This document shows positions 34,218 to 44,003 of a stretch of 64,000 bases of DNA, piece by piece. Made by a program: the position numbers and the translations under genes. The notes below the pieces were generated by a model. It was not told where the DNA came from. It saw only the letters and a list, made by a program, of their open reading frames with translations, and searched no databases. Positions within the stretch are counted from its first letter, which is position 1. The number at the start of each line of letters is the position of its first letter. Location: positions 119,129 through 183,128 of the forward strand of contig JBFMHE010000005.1 in assembly GCA_040752355.1 (NCBI GenBank), in the 5' to 3' direction. Origin of the DNA: Nitrospirota bacterium. GTDB lineage: Bacteria > Nitrospirota > Thermodesulfovibrionia > Thermodesulfovibrionales > Dissulfurispiraceae.

Positions 34218-35817
34218 TGCAACGAGGACGACGAACCGTTCGAGAAGCGTTTCACCGATGAGCGGACTCTGCACGCGCTGTATCGACGGGTGCAGGGGCA
34301 ATTGCGAGGTTTTCAAGGCGACGTTCAGGGGCAGGGAGCTCCTCTACCCCGGGCCTTTCGGCACGGTGACCGCCGGCGGCGATAAGAATTATCCCGTCGA
34401 CTATTCCCACCTGAACATACACGGGTACGCCTTCGGCGCCAAGGGCCTCCCCGCAGGACAGAAAGGCGACCCCGATACCGCCCGGTTCCCGAACGTCAAT
34501 ACGGAGACCGCCTACGGGTGGGACAAGAAAGTGAAGATGAAAGTGCCGATCTTCACCGGCGCGCTCGGCTCTACCGAAATCGCCCGCAAGAACTGGGAGC
34601 ATTTCGCTATCGGGGCCGCGATTTCCGGCGTGACGATCGTCTGCGGCGAGAATGTCTGCGGCATCGATCCCGCCCTCGAGCTGAACGGCAAGAACAAGGT
34701 GACCAAGGCGCCCGACATGGACCGCAGGCTCGAGCTCTACCGCCGCTATCATCAGGGATACGGCGAGATACTCGTCCAGATGAATGTCGAAGACACCCGG
34801 CTCGGCGTCGCCGAATATCTCATCGACAAGCACGGGCTCGAGACCATAGAGTTGAAATGGGGCCAGGGTGCAAAGTGCATCGGCGGAGAGATCAAGGTGA
34901 GTTCCCTGGAGCGCGCCCTCGAGCTGCAGCGGCGCGGCTACATCGTCACCCCCGACCCCTCCGACCCGGTGGTCCAGGCTGCGTTCAAGGATAAAGCCAT
35001 CAAGGAGTTCGAGCGCCACAGCCGCCTCGGCTTCATCGACGAGGAGGAGTTCTATGCCGAGGTCAACCGGCTGAGAAAGCTCGGCTTCAAGAGGATCACC
35101 CTGAAGACCGGCGCCTACGGCCTGCGCGAGCTCGCCATGGCGCTCAAGTGGAGCTCCAGGGCCAAGATCGATCTGCTCACGATCGACGGCGCTCCCGGCG
35201 GCACCGGCATGAGCCCCTGGCGCATGATGGAGGAGTGGGGCATGCCCTCGGTGTATCTGCATGCGGCGGCATACGAATTCGCCAAGATACTTGACGACCA
35301 GGGCGAGCGGGTCCCCGATCTCGCCTTTGCAGGCGGCTTCAGCAGCGAGGACGGCGTCTTCAAGGCGCTCGCCCTGGGCGCTCCCTTCACCAAGGCGGTC
35401 TGCATGGGCCGCGCCCTGATGATCCCGGGCATGGTCGGCAAGAATATCGGCCTCTGGATGAAGGAGAACGACCTGCCGAAGACGGTGAGCGAGTACGGCT
35501 CCACGGTCGAGGAGATCTTCGTCAACTACGAGGAGGTGAAGAACCTCGTCGGCAACGACGAGATCACGAACATCCCGCTGGGGGCGGTCGGCATCCACAG
35601 CTATTCTCAGAAGATCAGGGTCGGGCTGCAGCAGCTGATGGCAGGGGCCCGCTGCTTCAATATCCCCTCGATCACGAGGAACGAGCTGATGTCTCTTACC
35701 GACGAATGCGCCAGGGTCACCGGGATCCCCTACCTGATGGATTCCTACCGTGCCGAGGCGATGAAAGTGCTCAAGGCAGGCGCCTCTTCAGCCGCCCGTA
35801 AACGGAAGTCGGCATAG
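34189..35817 (+). CDS. FMN-binding glutamate synthase-family protein, stand-alone
   Basis: A 542-residue protein with a Cys-rich start (SGLCTRCIDGCRGNCEVF) and the glutamate synthase FMN TIM barrel (FTGALGSTEIARKNWEHFAI, TIELKWGQGAKCIGGEIK, DGAPGGTGMSPWRMMEE, AFAGGFSSEDGVFKALALGA, VCMGRALMIPGMVG). It has no glutaminase or GXGXG part. It differs from the operon copy at 29709: the ferredoxin sites are absent. It may work with another ammonia or electron source or be a different FMN oxidoreductase. AAAGGAGAGAGACA precedes the ATG. It is followed by the NrpR-like and PII genes, which ties it to nitrogen metabolism. Confidence 0.82.
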   Translation: MNLQQPNANDATRTTNRSRSVSPMSGLCTRCIDGCRGNCEVFKATFRGRELLYPGPFGTVTAGGDKNYPVDYSHLNIHGYAFGAKGLPAGQKGDPDTARFPNVNTETAYGWDKKVKMKVPIFTGALGSTEIARKNWEHFAIGAAISGVTIVCGENVCGIDPALELNGKNKVTKAPDMDRRLELYRRYHQGYGEILVQMNVEDTRLGVAEYLIDKHGLETIELKWGQGAKCIGGEIKVSSLERALELQRRGYIVTPDPSDPVVQAAFKDKAIKEFERHSRLGFIDEEEFYAEVNRLRKLGFKRITLKTGAYGLRELAMALKWSSRAKIDLLTIDGAPGGTGMSPWRMMEEWGMPSVYLHAAAYEFAKILDDQGERVPDLAFAGGFSSEDGVFKALALGAPFTKAVCMGRALMIPGMVGKNIGLWMKENDLPKTVSEYGSTVEEIFVNYEEVKNLVGNDEITNIPLGAVGIHSYSQKIRVGLQQLMAGARCFNIPSITRNELMSLTDECARVTGIPYLMDSYRAEAMKVLKAGASSAARKRKSA

Positions 35818-35914
35818 GGAGCGGGCGGATTCTTTTCGCAGTACAGTACACGGCGTCCGTTGTCCGCGGGTCCCCGCGGACAACGGACATCACTACGGGA
35901 ACAGAGGGGATGCG

Positions 35915-37239
<1,325 letters not shown>

Positions 37240-37346
37240 ACGGGTGAGGGCGAATGTTCAGCGCGCGGGGAAGTGCGCCGGCCCCGCAGCAGTGCGGGGC
37301 CGCAGAGAGGCTGAAGGCGAATAAACGAATATCGGGAGGAAGAGCC

Positions 37347-37601
37347 ATGGCGGAACAGGTATCGAACGAGCTGCTTCCGGCGCCGGGACAGCTCTGGAGG
37401 AATGTGCGCACCGGAGATGTCCTCTTCATCTACAGAAGAAACGGCCAGATAGAGGGTGTGCTGGGAGACGGGAGAAAGAAGAGCGACCATGAGGTGATGA
37501 AGATCGGGAGCTGCAGGGACGGATGGCGGTGCGTCTACCACCGCGGTGCAGGAGACGGCCCCGATGCAGCAGCGGATACCTACGAGTTCAGGGCTCTGTG
37601 A
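37347..37601 (+). CDS. small hypothetical protein
   Basis: An 84-residue soluble protein with LPAPGQLWRNVRTGDVLFIY near the start, resembling short beta-barrel domains with a G-Q-L-W/R-x-x-x-x-G-x pattern. No family is recognised. A GGGAGGAAGAGCC site precedes ATG 37347. A perfect GGCCCCGCA/TGCGGGGCC hairpin (37280-37301) separates it from glnB, so it may be a separate or attenuated unit. Confidence 0.55.
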   Translation: MAEQVSNELLPAPGQLWRNVRTGDVLFIYRRNGQIEGVLGDGRKKSDHEVMKIGSCRDGWRCVYHRGAGDGPDAAADTYEFRAL

Positions 37602-37673
37602 GGGCGCGCGCCGGGGTCTGTTGCAAAAAGGCTTAAAAATCAGCCCGAATGCAAATGTGGTATTCTATGTGGT

Positions 37674-40349
37674 ATGGAGGTCATCACTTCGCATATCAAT
37701 GCCGATTTCGACTCCCTCGGCTCGGCCATGGCAGCGAAAAAGCTCTACCCCGGCGCGGTGATCGTCTTTCCCGGCTCTATGGAGAAGCGGGTACGGGATT
37801 TCGTTGACGCCTTTCAGCCGATCGAGATACGAAAACTCAGGGATATTCCCCTCGACCGGGTGACCCGCCTGATCATCGTCGATACCAAGCATCCCGACCG
37901 GATCGGCCAGTTCAAGGAGCTGCTCGCGAAGCCCGGCGTCACGGTGCATGTCTACGACCACCACCCGGCGACTAAGGCCGATATCAAGGGCGAGGTCGCG
38001 GTGCTCGACCACGCGGGGGCGCAGTCGACGATCTTCACCGAGATCCTCCAGAAGAAGAAGATCGGCCTCACGCCGATGGAGGCCACCATACTCTGCCTCG
38101 GCATTTACGAAGAGACCGGCTCGCTGCTCTTCACCTCGACGACCCCCCGGGACCTCATGGCCGCGGCCTACCTCGTCAAGAAGGGCGCCAATCTCTCTCT
38201 CGTCGCCGACTTCCTCAAGGAGGAGATGAGCAGGGAGGAGTTCACCCTGCTCAACGAGCTGGTGCAGTCGCTCCGCGAGGTCGTCATCCAGGGGATACGG
38301 ATAAAGATCGGCAAAGCCACTATGGAGGGCTTCGGCGATGTCGCCCATCTTGCCCACCAGGTCATGGATATGGAGGATACGGATGCGGTGGTGCTGCTCA
38401 TCGGCATGGCCGACAAGATACTGATGGTGGCGCGGAGCAAGGCGCCCGAGCTGGACGTGGCGCAGGTGCTCTCCGAGTTCGGCGGCGGGGGCCACCATAC
38501 CGCTGCTTCCGCGACGATAAAGGATGTCCCCTTCGAGATCGTCGAGGATCAGCTCCTCCTGTCTCTCAAAAAGCATATCAGGCCTGCGAAGCTGGTCAAG
38601 GATGTGATGACGACGCCGGTGGTGACCGCCGGATGGAACAGTACGATCAGGGAAGCGGAGCGCATCCTGACCCGCTACGGCATCAACGCCCTTCCCGTGG
38701 TAAAGCAGGAGCGGTACCGCGGCGTGCTGACCCGCGAAGTGGTCGAGAAGGCGCTCTTCCACGGGCTGGGGAGAAAGAAATGCGAGGACTTCGCCACTGC
38801 CGATGCCATCACCGCAGCGCCCGACCAGCCGGTGGCCGATATCGAGCGCGCCATGATCGAGCAGAACCAGCGCTTCGTCACGGTGCTCGAGAACGGGCGT
38901 ATCGTGGGCGCGATCACGAGAACGGATATCCTCCGCTCGATGTACGAGGACTTCCTGCGGCGGAGCAGGGTCAGCTCGCGCGAGACGGTGAGCGGCGAAC
39001 ACCCCGCAGCCTTCGGGCGGAATGTGACGACGCTCCTGAAGGAGCGGCTCCCCTCCTCCGTCTATGACTTCCTCGTCAGGGCAGGGGAGGTGGCCGACGG
39101 GTTGGGGCAGGGCGCGTATCTCGTCGGCGGGTCGGTGCGGGACCTGCTCCGCGGCGAGGAAAACCTCGATATCGACATCGTGGTCGAGGGCGACGGCATC
39201 GACTTCGCCAAGCGGCTCGGCAGGGAGGTCAGGGCGAAGGTGGTGGTGCACAAACGCTTCGGCACGGCGCAGGTGATCATACCGGCCGCTCCTGCGCGAC
39301 CGGCCGCTCCTGCGCGAAAGGAAGCGGAGCCTGCGGCCCCGGCGCTGCGGGTCGATGTCGCGACCGCGCGCACCGAGTATTACGAGTCGCCGGCCGCGCT
39401 GCCCAAGGTCGAGCTCTCCTCCATCAAGCGGGACCTCTACCGCCGCGACTTCACGATCAATACGCTCGCCGTCAAGCTGAACAGAAAGGACTTCGGCCTG
39501 CTCATCGACTTCTTCGGAGGACAGCGGGACCTGAAGGAAAGGGCGATCAGGGTGCTCCACAACCTCAGCTTCATCGAGGACCCGACGCGGGCCTTCCGCG
39601 CCATCAGGTTCTCGGAGCGCTTCGGCTTCAAGATAACGCGCCATACGGAAAACCTGATCAAGCACGCCATCAGGATGAATATCTTCGAGAAGCTTTCGGG
39701 GACCCGGCTCTACGACGAGATGAGCCTCATCTTCAAGGAGACCGATCCGGTGAGGACCATCAAGCGGCTGGCCGACTACGGGCTGCTCAAGGTCATCCAC
39801 CCCGGCATTGTTTTTACTCCGGGGCTCGAAGCGCTCCTGCAGTCGGTGTACGACACCATAACGTGGTTCGAGCTGCTTTTCCTGAACGAGCAGTACGATA
39901 AAGGGCTCATTTATATCATGGCGCTCCTCTGCAAGCTGCCCGCCGAGGAGCGGCGCGTCGCCCTCGACCGACTTTCGGTGCTCAAGGACCAGCGGAAGCG
40001 GATTGAGGAGGGCCTGCATGCCGTACAGAAGATCGTGCGAGAGCTCAAGCCCCACGACCCGGTGGCGGTATTCCGCCTGCTGGTGAACCGGCCTATCGAG
40101 GTGATCCTGTTCAGTATGGCGTTGACGCAGGACAGCGGAAAGAAAAAGGCTATCTCCCATTACCTGCTGCACTCGAGGAGCGTAAAGCCGCTCCTCAAAG
40201 GCGGCGACCTCAAAGCGCTCGGCATCCCCGAGGGGCCGGTCTACTCCGAGCTGTTCAGGATGATCCACGAACAGAAACTGCGGGGCAGGCTCCAGACGAA
40301 GGATGACGAGCGGGAGTTCGTGAAGAAACAGCGCACGGTGAGCAGGTGA
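37674..40349 (+). CDS. DHH-CBS-tRNA nucleotidyltransferase fusion (A-adding or CCA-adding family)
   Basis: An 891-residue protein in three parts. Residues 1-305 are a DHH/DHHA1 phosphoesterase (SHINADFDSLGSAMAAKKLY, VYDHHPAT, FGGGGHHTAASATI). Residues 310-430 are a CBS pair. From about 475 lies the class II nucleotidyltransferase head (LVGGSVRDLLRGEENLDIDI, IKRDLYRRDFTINTLAVKLN, IEDPTRAFRAIRFSERFGF) and its helical body. This arrangement is known in bacteria with split CCA-adding activity. An Ala/Pro-rich insert of about 25 residues breaks the head domain near residue 540, made partly by a 17-bp tandem duplication at 39283-39316. It probably matures tRNA 3' ends. Confidence 0.88.
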   Translation: MEVITSHINADFDSLGSAMAAKKLYPGAVIVFPGSMEKRVRDFVDAFQPIEIRKLRDIPLDRVTRLIIVDTKHPDRIGQFKELLAKPGVTVHVYDHHPATKADIKGEVAVLDHAGAQSTIFTEILQKKKIGLTPMEATILCLGIYEETGSLLFTSTTPRDLMAAAYLVKKGANLSLVADFLKEEMSREEFTLLNELVQSLREVVIQGIRIKIGKATMEGFGDVAHLAHQVMDMEDTDAVVLLIGMADKILMVARSKAPELDVAQVLSEFGGGGHHTAASATIKDVPFEIVEDQLLLSLKKHIRPAKLVKDVMTTPVVTAGWNSTIREAERILTRYGINALPVVKQERYRGVLTREVVEKALFHGLGRKKCEDFATADAITAAPDQPVADIERAMIEQNQRFVTVLENGRIVGAITRTDILRSMYEDFLRRSRVSSRETVSGEHPAAFGRNVTTLLKERLPSSVYDFLVRAGEVADGLGQGAYLVGGSVRDLLRGEENLDIDIVVEGDGIDFAKRLGREVRAKVVVHKRFGTAQVIIPAAPARPAAPARKEAEPAAPALRVDVATARTEYYESPAALPKVELSSIKRDLYRRDFTINTLAVKLNRKDFGLLIDFFGGQRDLKERAIRVLHNLSFIEDPTRAFRAIRFSERFGFKITRHTENLIKHAIRMNIFEKLSGTRLYDEMSLIFKETDPVRTIKRLADYGLLKVIHPGIVFTPGLEALLQSVYDTITWFELLFLNEQYDKGLIYIMALLCKLPAEERRVALDRLSVLKDQRKRIEEGLHAVQKIVRELKPHDPVAVFRLLVNRPIEVILFSMALTQDSGKKKAISHYLLHSRSVKPLLKGGDLKALGIPEGPVYSELFRMIHEQKLRGRLQTKDDEREFVKKQRTVSR

Positions 40350-40380
40350 TCTTTCTCCCCGAAGCGGTAATCTGCTATTA

Positions 40381-40425
40381 TACCCCCGACCAGGGAAAGT
40401 CTCTGGCGGGGTAGAGGTCTTTTTT
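40381..40425 (+). terminator. terminator after the tRNA nucleotidyltransferase fusion gene
   Basis: TACCCC, CG and CCAG pair with CTGG, CG and GGGTA across a purine-rich loop. A T-run follows after GAGGTC. It lies about 30 bases after the stop. Confidence 0.55.
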
Positions 40426-40488
40426 GCGGCAAGCAAAGATTGCCGCTGCGGGGAGGGGAAGGGCTTTCCCCCCCTTTGCAGCAGGGCG

Positions 40489-40932
40489 ATGGAAGCGGTT
40501 TTTTCTATGGCGAAGGAGAGCGGTTCCGAACGCAGGCAGTATCATAGGATCAATGCGACATTATCTCTCGCGGTGGCGGATGTCGGCGCCTCTCACCATG
40601 AGGCAGCCGAGTCCCGGATTGTTCCGCGGCAGGGGTGCGGCAGGCTCGGTCTGCTCCCGCATGATGTGAATATCAGCGGCGGCGGTATTGCATTCAGGAA
40701 GGAGCTGAGAGTTGCCGAAGGAAACGTTATCGGGCTCTATCTCGAGTTTCCTGAAGGGGCTCTTCCCCTCGGGCCGGTAGTCCTCAGGCTATCCGGTGTT
40801 GTGGTTCGGGTCGACCCGGCAATGGGCGGCGCCCCTCCCTGTATAGCTCTTCAATTCATCTCTCTGAGAGAAAGCATACGGAACCTTATCCTCCAGGCAG
40901 TAACTGCTCTCGGAAAAAACAAGAGCGCTTAG
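40489..40932 (+). CDS. PilZ-domain protein
   Basis: The protein has the two PilZ signatures: ERRQYHRI near residue 14 (RxxxR-type) and DVNISGGGIAF near residue 59, followed by GPVVLRLSGVVVRVD. It should bind cyclic di-GMP. An in-frame ATG at 40507 is an alternative start. No neighbour of known linked function is adjacent. Confidence 0.8.
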   Translation: MEAVFSMAKESGSERRQYHRINATLSLAVADVGASHHEAAESRIVPRQGCGRLGLLPHDVNISGGGIAFRKELRVAEGNVIGLYLEFPEGALPLGPVVLRLSGVVVRVDPAMGGAPPCIALQFISLRESIRNLILQAVTALGKNKSA

Positions 40933-41016
40933 CGAAATGCAGTGGAGCCGGTACGGCGTCAAGGGGCATGGCAGCCTCGCTTTATCCGCTCGACGGTCCG
41001 CGTCTATTTCACTCGA

Positions 41017-41690
41017 CTAGTTCTCCTGCACGGTCTTCGTACAGACAAAATATTTTATATTGCCGTCGTAGTCGCCGATAGAGAGCTCGATGATCCCGTT
41101 GCCGGCGCGCACTGCCGGGGAGCTGTACTCCTTGAGGCGGAGATTCTCGATGATGCCCTCTTTCCTGAGGGGCCCCTGCCTGTCCCGGAGTTCCGGTAGG
41201 CCCTGAGCGCACCGTTCTGCTGGGCGGTGATGAGCAGGGGGCTTTCATCCCACTCCGTAAGCACTGCCCTGGCAAAGCTGCTCATCGCGATGCCCTTGAA
41301 AAAGCCGGGCCGCTCCCTCCATGGTAGTTTCTTTGCCGAAGGGGCATAGGCGAACAGCTTTAGCTCGCCGTTTTTATTGCCGACAATCATGACCGGCTTG
41401 CCGGAGGCTGCGGCAATCGACGGAGCGCAGGCCTGGCCGGCGAAAAGGCGCGAGCCGGTGATATCCGCAACCATCTCCCACGAGCTGTACTCAGCGCCCT
41501 TCCTCTTGTAGCGGATAAGACTGCCGTCTCCATCGGCAATAACGAGGGCATCCTGTCCACTCCCCTGCTCTTTTATGAACGCCGGTACGGCAAAATGGCG
41601 GGCCGTTATGGTCAGAGATCTCCTGCTGAAATGCGAGGCCGCCCCGCCGGATCCGGTTTTGCAGCAAGGAGACAGGATTTTTCTACAATC
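41017..41690 (-). pseudogene. frameshifted C-terminal fragment of a beta-propeller/FG-GAP-repeat protein
   Basis: On the minus strand a frame from about 41690 reads coherent repeats (IADGDGSLIRYKRKGAEYSS, ATGKPV-like and VGNKNGELKLFAYA, ITAQQNGALRAYR). The frame then breaks near 41170. In another frame the same pattern resumes (GPLRKEGIIENLRLKEYSSP, ELSIGDYDGNIKYFVC) and ends at 41017. Repeats with D-G-x-I/L-K-x-F/Y fit FG-GAP or PQQ-type propellers. No start or N-terminus is seen upstream, so it is a truncated relic with at least one frameshift. Confidence 0.6.
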
Positions 41691-41712
41691 CTACCTTCAG
41701 GAGGCAGCGCTG

Positions 41713-41994
41713 TCAATCTCTTGCTTTTTCCGGTAATCTGGCCGGTATCCGGCCTGCGGATGCGTCTTCTGCAGGTCGGCTGCTGTCGGCTGTCCGGGAG
41801 CCGACGGGGTCACGTCTGAACTGCTCGAAGAGGGCGGCGACGGTGGTCCTGGTGTCGAATATCTCTCTGCGGTAAAAGTCGGCTGCTCTGTCAGTGACGG
41901 CCGTGGCGGCTCTTTTTCCCCGAGGCGCGCCCCGGTCCGCCTTTGGCTCCCTGCGCGGGGATGCACTCCTGCGGTTCCTGCTGCTTTCCGTCAT
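41713..41994 (-). CDS. possible 93-residue basic protein overlapping the protease gene end
   Basis: A frame overlapping the 3' end of the SDH-type protease gene by about 100 bases. The middle (RAADFYRREIFDTRTTVAAL) looks protein-like and the rest is Arg/Ala-rich. No good ribosome-binding site was confirmed. It could be a real small gene or a chance frame in GC-rich DNA. Confidence 0.25.
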   Translation of the reverse strand: MTESSRNRRSASPRREPKADRGAPRGKRAATAVTDRAADFYRREIFDTRTTVAALFEQFRRDPVGSRTADSSRPAEDASAGRIPARLPEKARD

Positions 41995-42898
41995 GCTGCG
42001 TTTCCTTGCTTCTCTCTCTGCCGCCGTTCCGGGAGGGCCTGCTCCTCGCTTCGGGCTCGACCAGCTCGATGAGGCTGGCGGTATCCTTTACCAGGAGGCT
42101 CTTCCGCAAGGGAAGGATCGAATCCTGCATCGAGGCATCGACCTCCTGTGCAGGTAATCCTAACAGGCGGAGCTCCTCTAAATCAATAACGAACCCGTGC
42201 GACGGGTACTGTTTCACCAGTTTCTTCACGGTCAGCTCGGCCCTGTCCTTCGGCCAGCCCATGTATCTCGTCAGGATGAGGATGCCGTAGTGCTCGCCTA
42301 TCTCGAGTGCCCTCGCGTACTCTCCGATCTTCGCCGGGTTCAGCATCGAGTAGAGGGTCCCGCTCGTCTGTCCGGAAAACTCGGTCGCCAGGTGGATGGC
42401 GTCGGAGACCTTCATCCTGCTCCGCGACAGGATCAGCTTGGTCGCTATATCCAGCGTCTCGATGGTATGCTGCTGCACCTGCTCGAGCGCCTTGAAGCCG
42501 TTCAGCGCGGACACATAGCCCGCCGCCCCGCCGTCCACCGCCTCGTAAATCTGCGTATCCAGGGGGCCGAGCTCCGAGAGGTCGGTCAGGAGGATCGTAT
42601 CGGCGCCGAGGCAGATGAGCGTCCCCGCGCTCTTTGCGAAGCGGGGGACCAGTATGTTCACCTTTTTCGCCCTCCGCCGCAAGGTCTTCACGAGGAGGAA
42701 CGCCGCGTCGATATCGCCTCCGGGGGTCTGCAGGATGACATCGAGCTCATCAAAGGATTTGCCGTACAGCGTCTCGTGGATGAGGTTCAGCTCCGTCTGC
42801 CGTATTTCCTTCAGATCGAGGATGAGCGCCGGTATGCCCCGTTCCGCAACGATGGTCTTCGTTATGTCGATCGTATCCTGCTTGCTGGATCTGATCAC
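41891..42898 (-). CDS. serine dehydrogenase proteinase-family (ClpP-fold) protease
   Basis: A 335-residue protein of the SDH_protease family. Key parts are ELDVILQTPGGDIDAAF (oxyanion region, about 51-66) and RFAKSAGTLICLGAD, with Ser90 as likely nucleophile, then ELGPLDTQI. Archaeal and bacterial relatives are membrane-associated or soluble ClpP-like proteases. The C-terminal 50 residues are charged and probably disordered. Translation starts at GTG 42898. No partner membrane protein is adjacent, so the substrate is unknown. Confidence 0.82.
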   Translation of the reverse strand: MIRSSKQDTIDITKTIVAERGIPALILDLKEIRQTELNLIHETLYGKSFDELDVILQTPGGDIDAAFLLVKTLRRRAKKVNILVPRFAKSAGTLICLGADTILLTDLSELGPLDTQIYEAVDGGAAGYVSALNGFKALEQVQQHTIETLDIATKLILSRSRMKVSDAIHLATEFSGQTSGTLYSMLNPAKIGEYARALEIGEHYGILILTRYMGWPKDRAELTVKKLVKQYPSHGFVIDLEELRLLGLPAQEVDASMQDSILPLRKSLLVKDTASLIELVEPEARSRPSRNGGRERSKETQHDGKQQEPQECIPAQGAKGGPGRASGKKSRHGRH

Positions 42899-43228
42899 GC
42901 TGTCACCATGTCCCCGACGGCACTGATTAAGGTTTATACGCTGGGGGAATATTTATAAACTCTAGCACATTTCCGGGCGTTTATGAACAGCCTTCAACAC
43001 CGCCAATCCCGGCACCATCTCTCTCCCTGTCCGGAGCGGCCAGGAGAACGCCTTGACTTTTAGGGATATTTAGTACGATACTTTAATAAGCTAATGGAGC
43101 ATCTTGTTATATCGAGACCGCATCTCTGCCGGCTCTGCGGACTTCCTATGACATTGCCTCTCAATCAAGCACGGCTCACGCTTTGATAAAGCAGTGAATG
43201 CAGTCTACTCTCATGGAGGTGGAGCACG
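42899..43228 (+). promoter_or_regulatory. 330-base gap with promoter and long leader of the RRM-rpsU-helicase operon
   Basis: TTGACT (43053-43058), an 18-base spacer and GATACT (43077-43082) form a plausible sigma70 promoter. It leaves a leader of about 140 bases before the RRM gene, as is common for cold-induced RNA-binding genes. No gene is seen in the gap. Confidence 0.55.
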
Positions 43229-43564
43229 ATGGCAAAAAGAATTTATGTAGGAAATCTCTCGTACCAGTCTGACGAAGACGCGTTGAGAGATCTGTTCGCG
43301 GAATCGGGAGAGGTCCGGTCGGTAAAGATCATCACCGATGAGACGGGGCGTTCGAAAGGGTTCGGTTTTGTCGAGATGGCCTCTGACGAGGAGGCCGACA
43401 AGGCCATCGCGGCCCTGAACGGCGTCTCTTTCGGCGGCAGGAACCTCGTAGTCAATGAGGCGCGGCCTCAGGCCGAGAGGGGAAGAACGGGCGGCGGTCC
43501 GGGAAAACAGAGGAAGTCCTTCGGAGGCGGCGGAGGCGGAAGGGAATCGGGCAGGTGGAGATAA
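43229..43564 (+). CDS. single-RRM RNA-binding protein, cold-inducible type
   Basis: A 111-residue protein with one RNA-recognition motif: RNP2 (RIYVGNLSY) and RNP1 (GRSKGFGFVEM). A Gly/Arg-rich tail follows (SFGGGGGGRESGR), as in cyanobacterial and proteobacterial glycine-rich RNA-binding proteins. TGGAGGTGGAGCACG lies before the ATG. It is the first gene of an apparent RNA-handling operon with rpsU and a DEAD-box helicase. Confidence 0.92.
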   Translation: MAKRIYVGNLSYQSDEDALRDLFAESGEVRSVKIITDETGRSKGFGFVEMASDEEADKAIAALNGVSFGGRNLVVNEARPQAERGRTGGGPGKQRKSFGGGGGGRESGRWR

Positions 43565-43761
43565 AAGTAGAAGGCAAAGACATCGAGAAGGCGTTAAAGC
43601 TCCTCAAGCGGAAGATCCAGAGGGACGGCCTCATGGGAGAGCTCAAGAAGCGGCGCTACTACGAGAAGCCCTCGGTAAAAGAGAAAAACAAGCAGCGCGA
43701 GGCGCAGAGGAAAAAGGCGAAGAGCGCCCGGCGCCAGGTAGCGAGGACGCACGGCAGGTAA
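43555..43761 (+). CDS. rpsU: ribosomal protein bS21
   Basis: A 68-residue basic protein with the S21 pattern EKALKLLKRKIQRDGLMGEL, KKRRYYEKPSVK and a Lys/Arg-rich helical tail. It starts at GTG 43555, inside the last codons of the RRM gene (10-base overlap), so translation of the two is coupled. S21 helps the 30S subunit select mRNAs, and coupling to an RNA-binding protein and helicase fits a cold or stress response. Confidence 0.88.
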   Translation: MEIKVEGKDIEKALKLLKRKIQRDGLMGELKKRRYYEKPSVKEKNKQREAQRKKAKSARRQVARTHGR

Positions 43762-43790
43762 TACAGTCAAGAAGAGCGAAGGGGGCCGGT

Positions 43791-44000
43791 GTGGCAAAGC
43801 GTGCAGGAGCGTACAGGAGCGAAAAGAGAAAGAAGGAGCTGGAGCGGCAGAAGAAGCAGGAAGAGAAGCGGCAGAAGCGGTTCAGGAAGGATGCGGCAGG
43901 CGCTCTGCACGGCGCTCCGGAGTCCCACGAGGGCGAAGAGCAGGGCGAGGCTTCGCCCGAAGAGAGCGAAGAGCAGGCCGGGCAGCAGGAGAACGCGTAA
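43791..44000 (+). CDS. small basic/acidic protein of unknown function
   Basis: GTG 43791 opens a 69-residue frame with a basic coiled-coil start (KRAGAYRSEKRKKELERQKK) and an acidic Glu/Ser-rich tail (GEEQGEASPEESEEQAGQ). Small proteins of this form occur near RNA genes in delta-proteobacteria-like genomes. It is 29 bases after rpsU and 3 bases before the helicase. Function unknown. Confidence 0.6.
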   Translation: MAKRAGAYRSEKRKKELERQKKQEEKRQKRFRKDAAGALHGAPESHEGEEQGEASPEESEEQAGQQENA

Positions 44001-44003
44001 TTC

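Noticed and set aside
37665..40436. Long open frame (over 900 codons) opposite the tRNA nucleotidyltransferase fusion
   Set aside because: The plus-strand product has three clear domains, and the antisense product has no recognisable motif.
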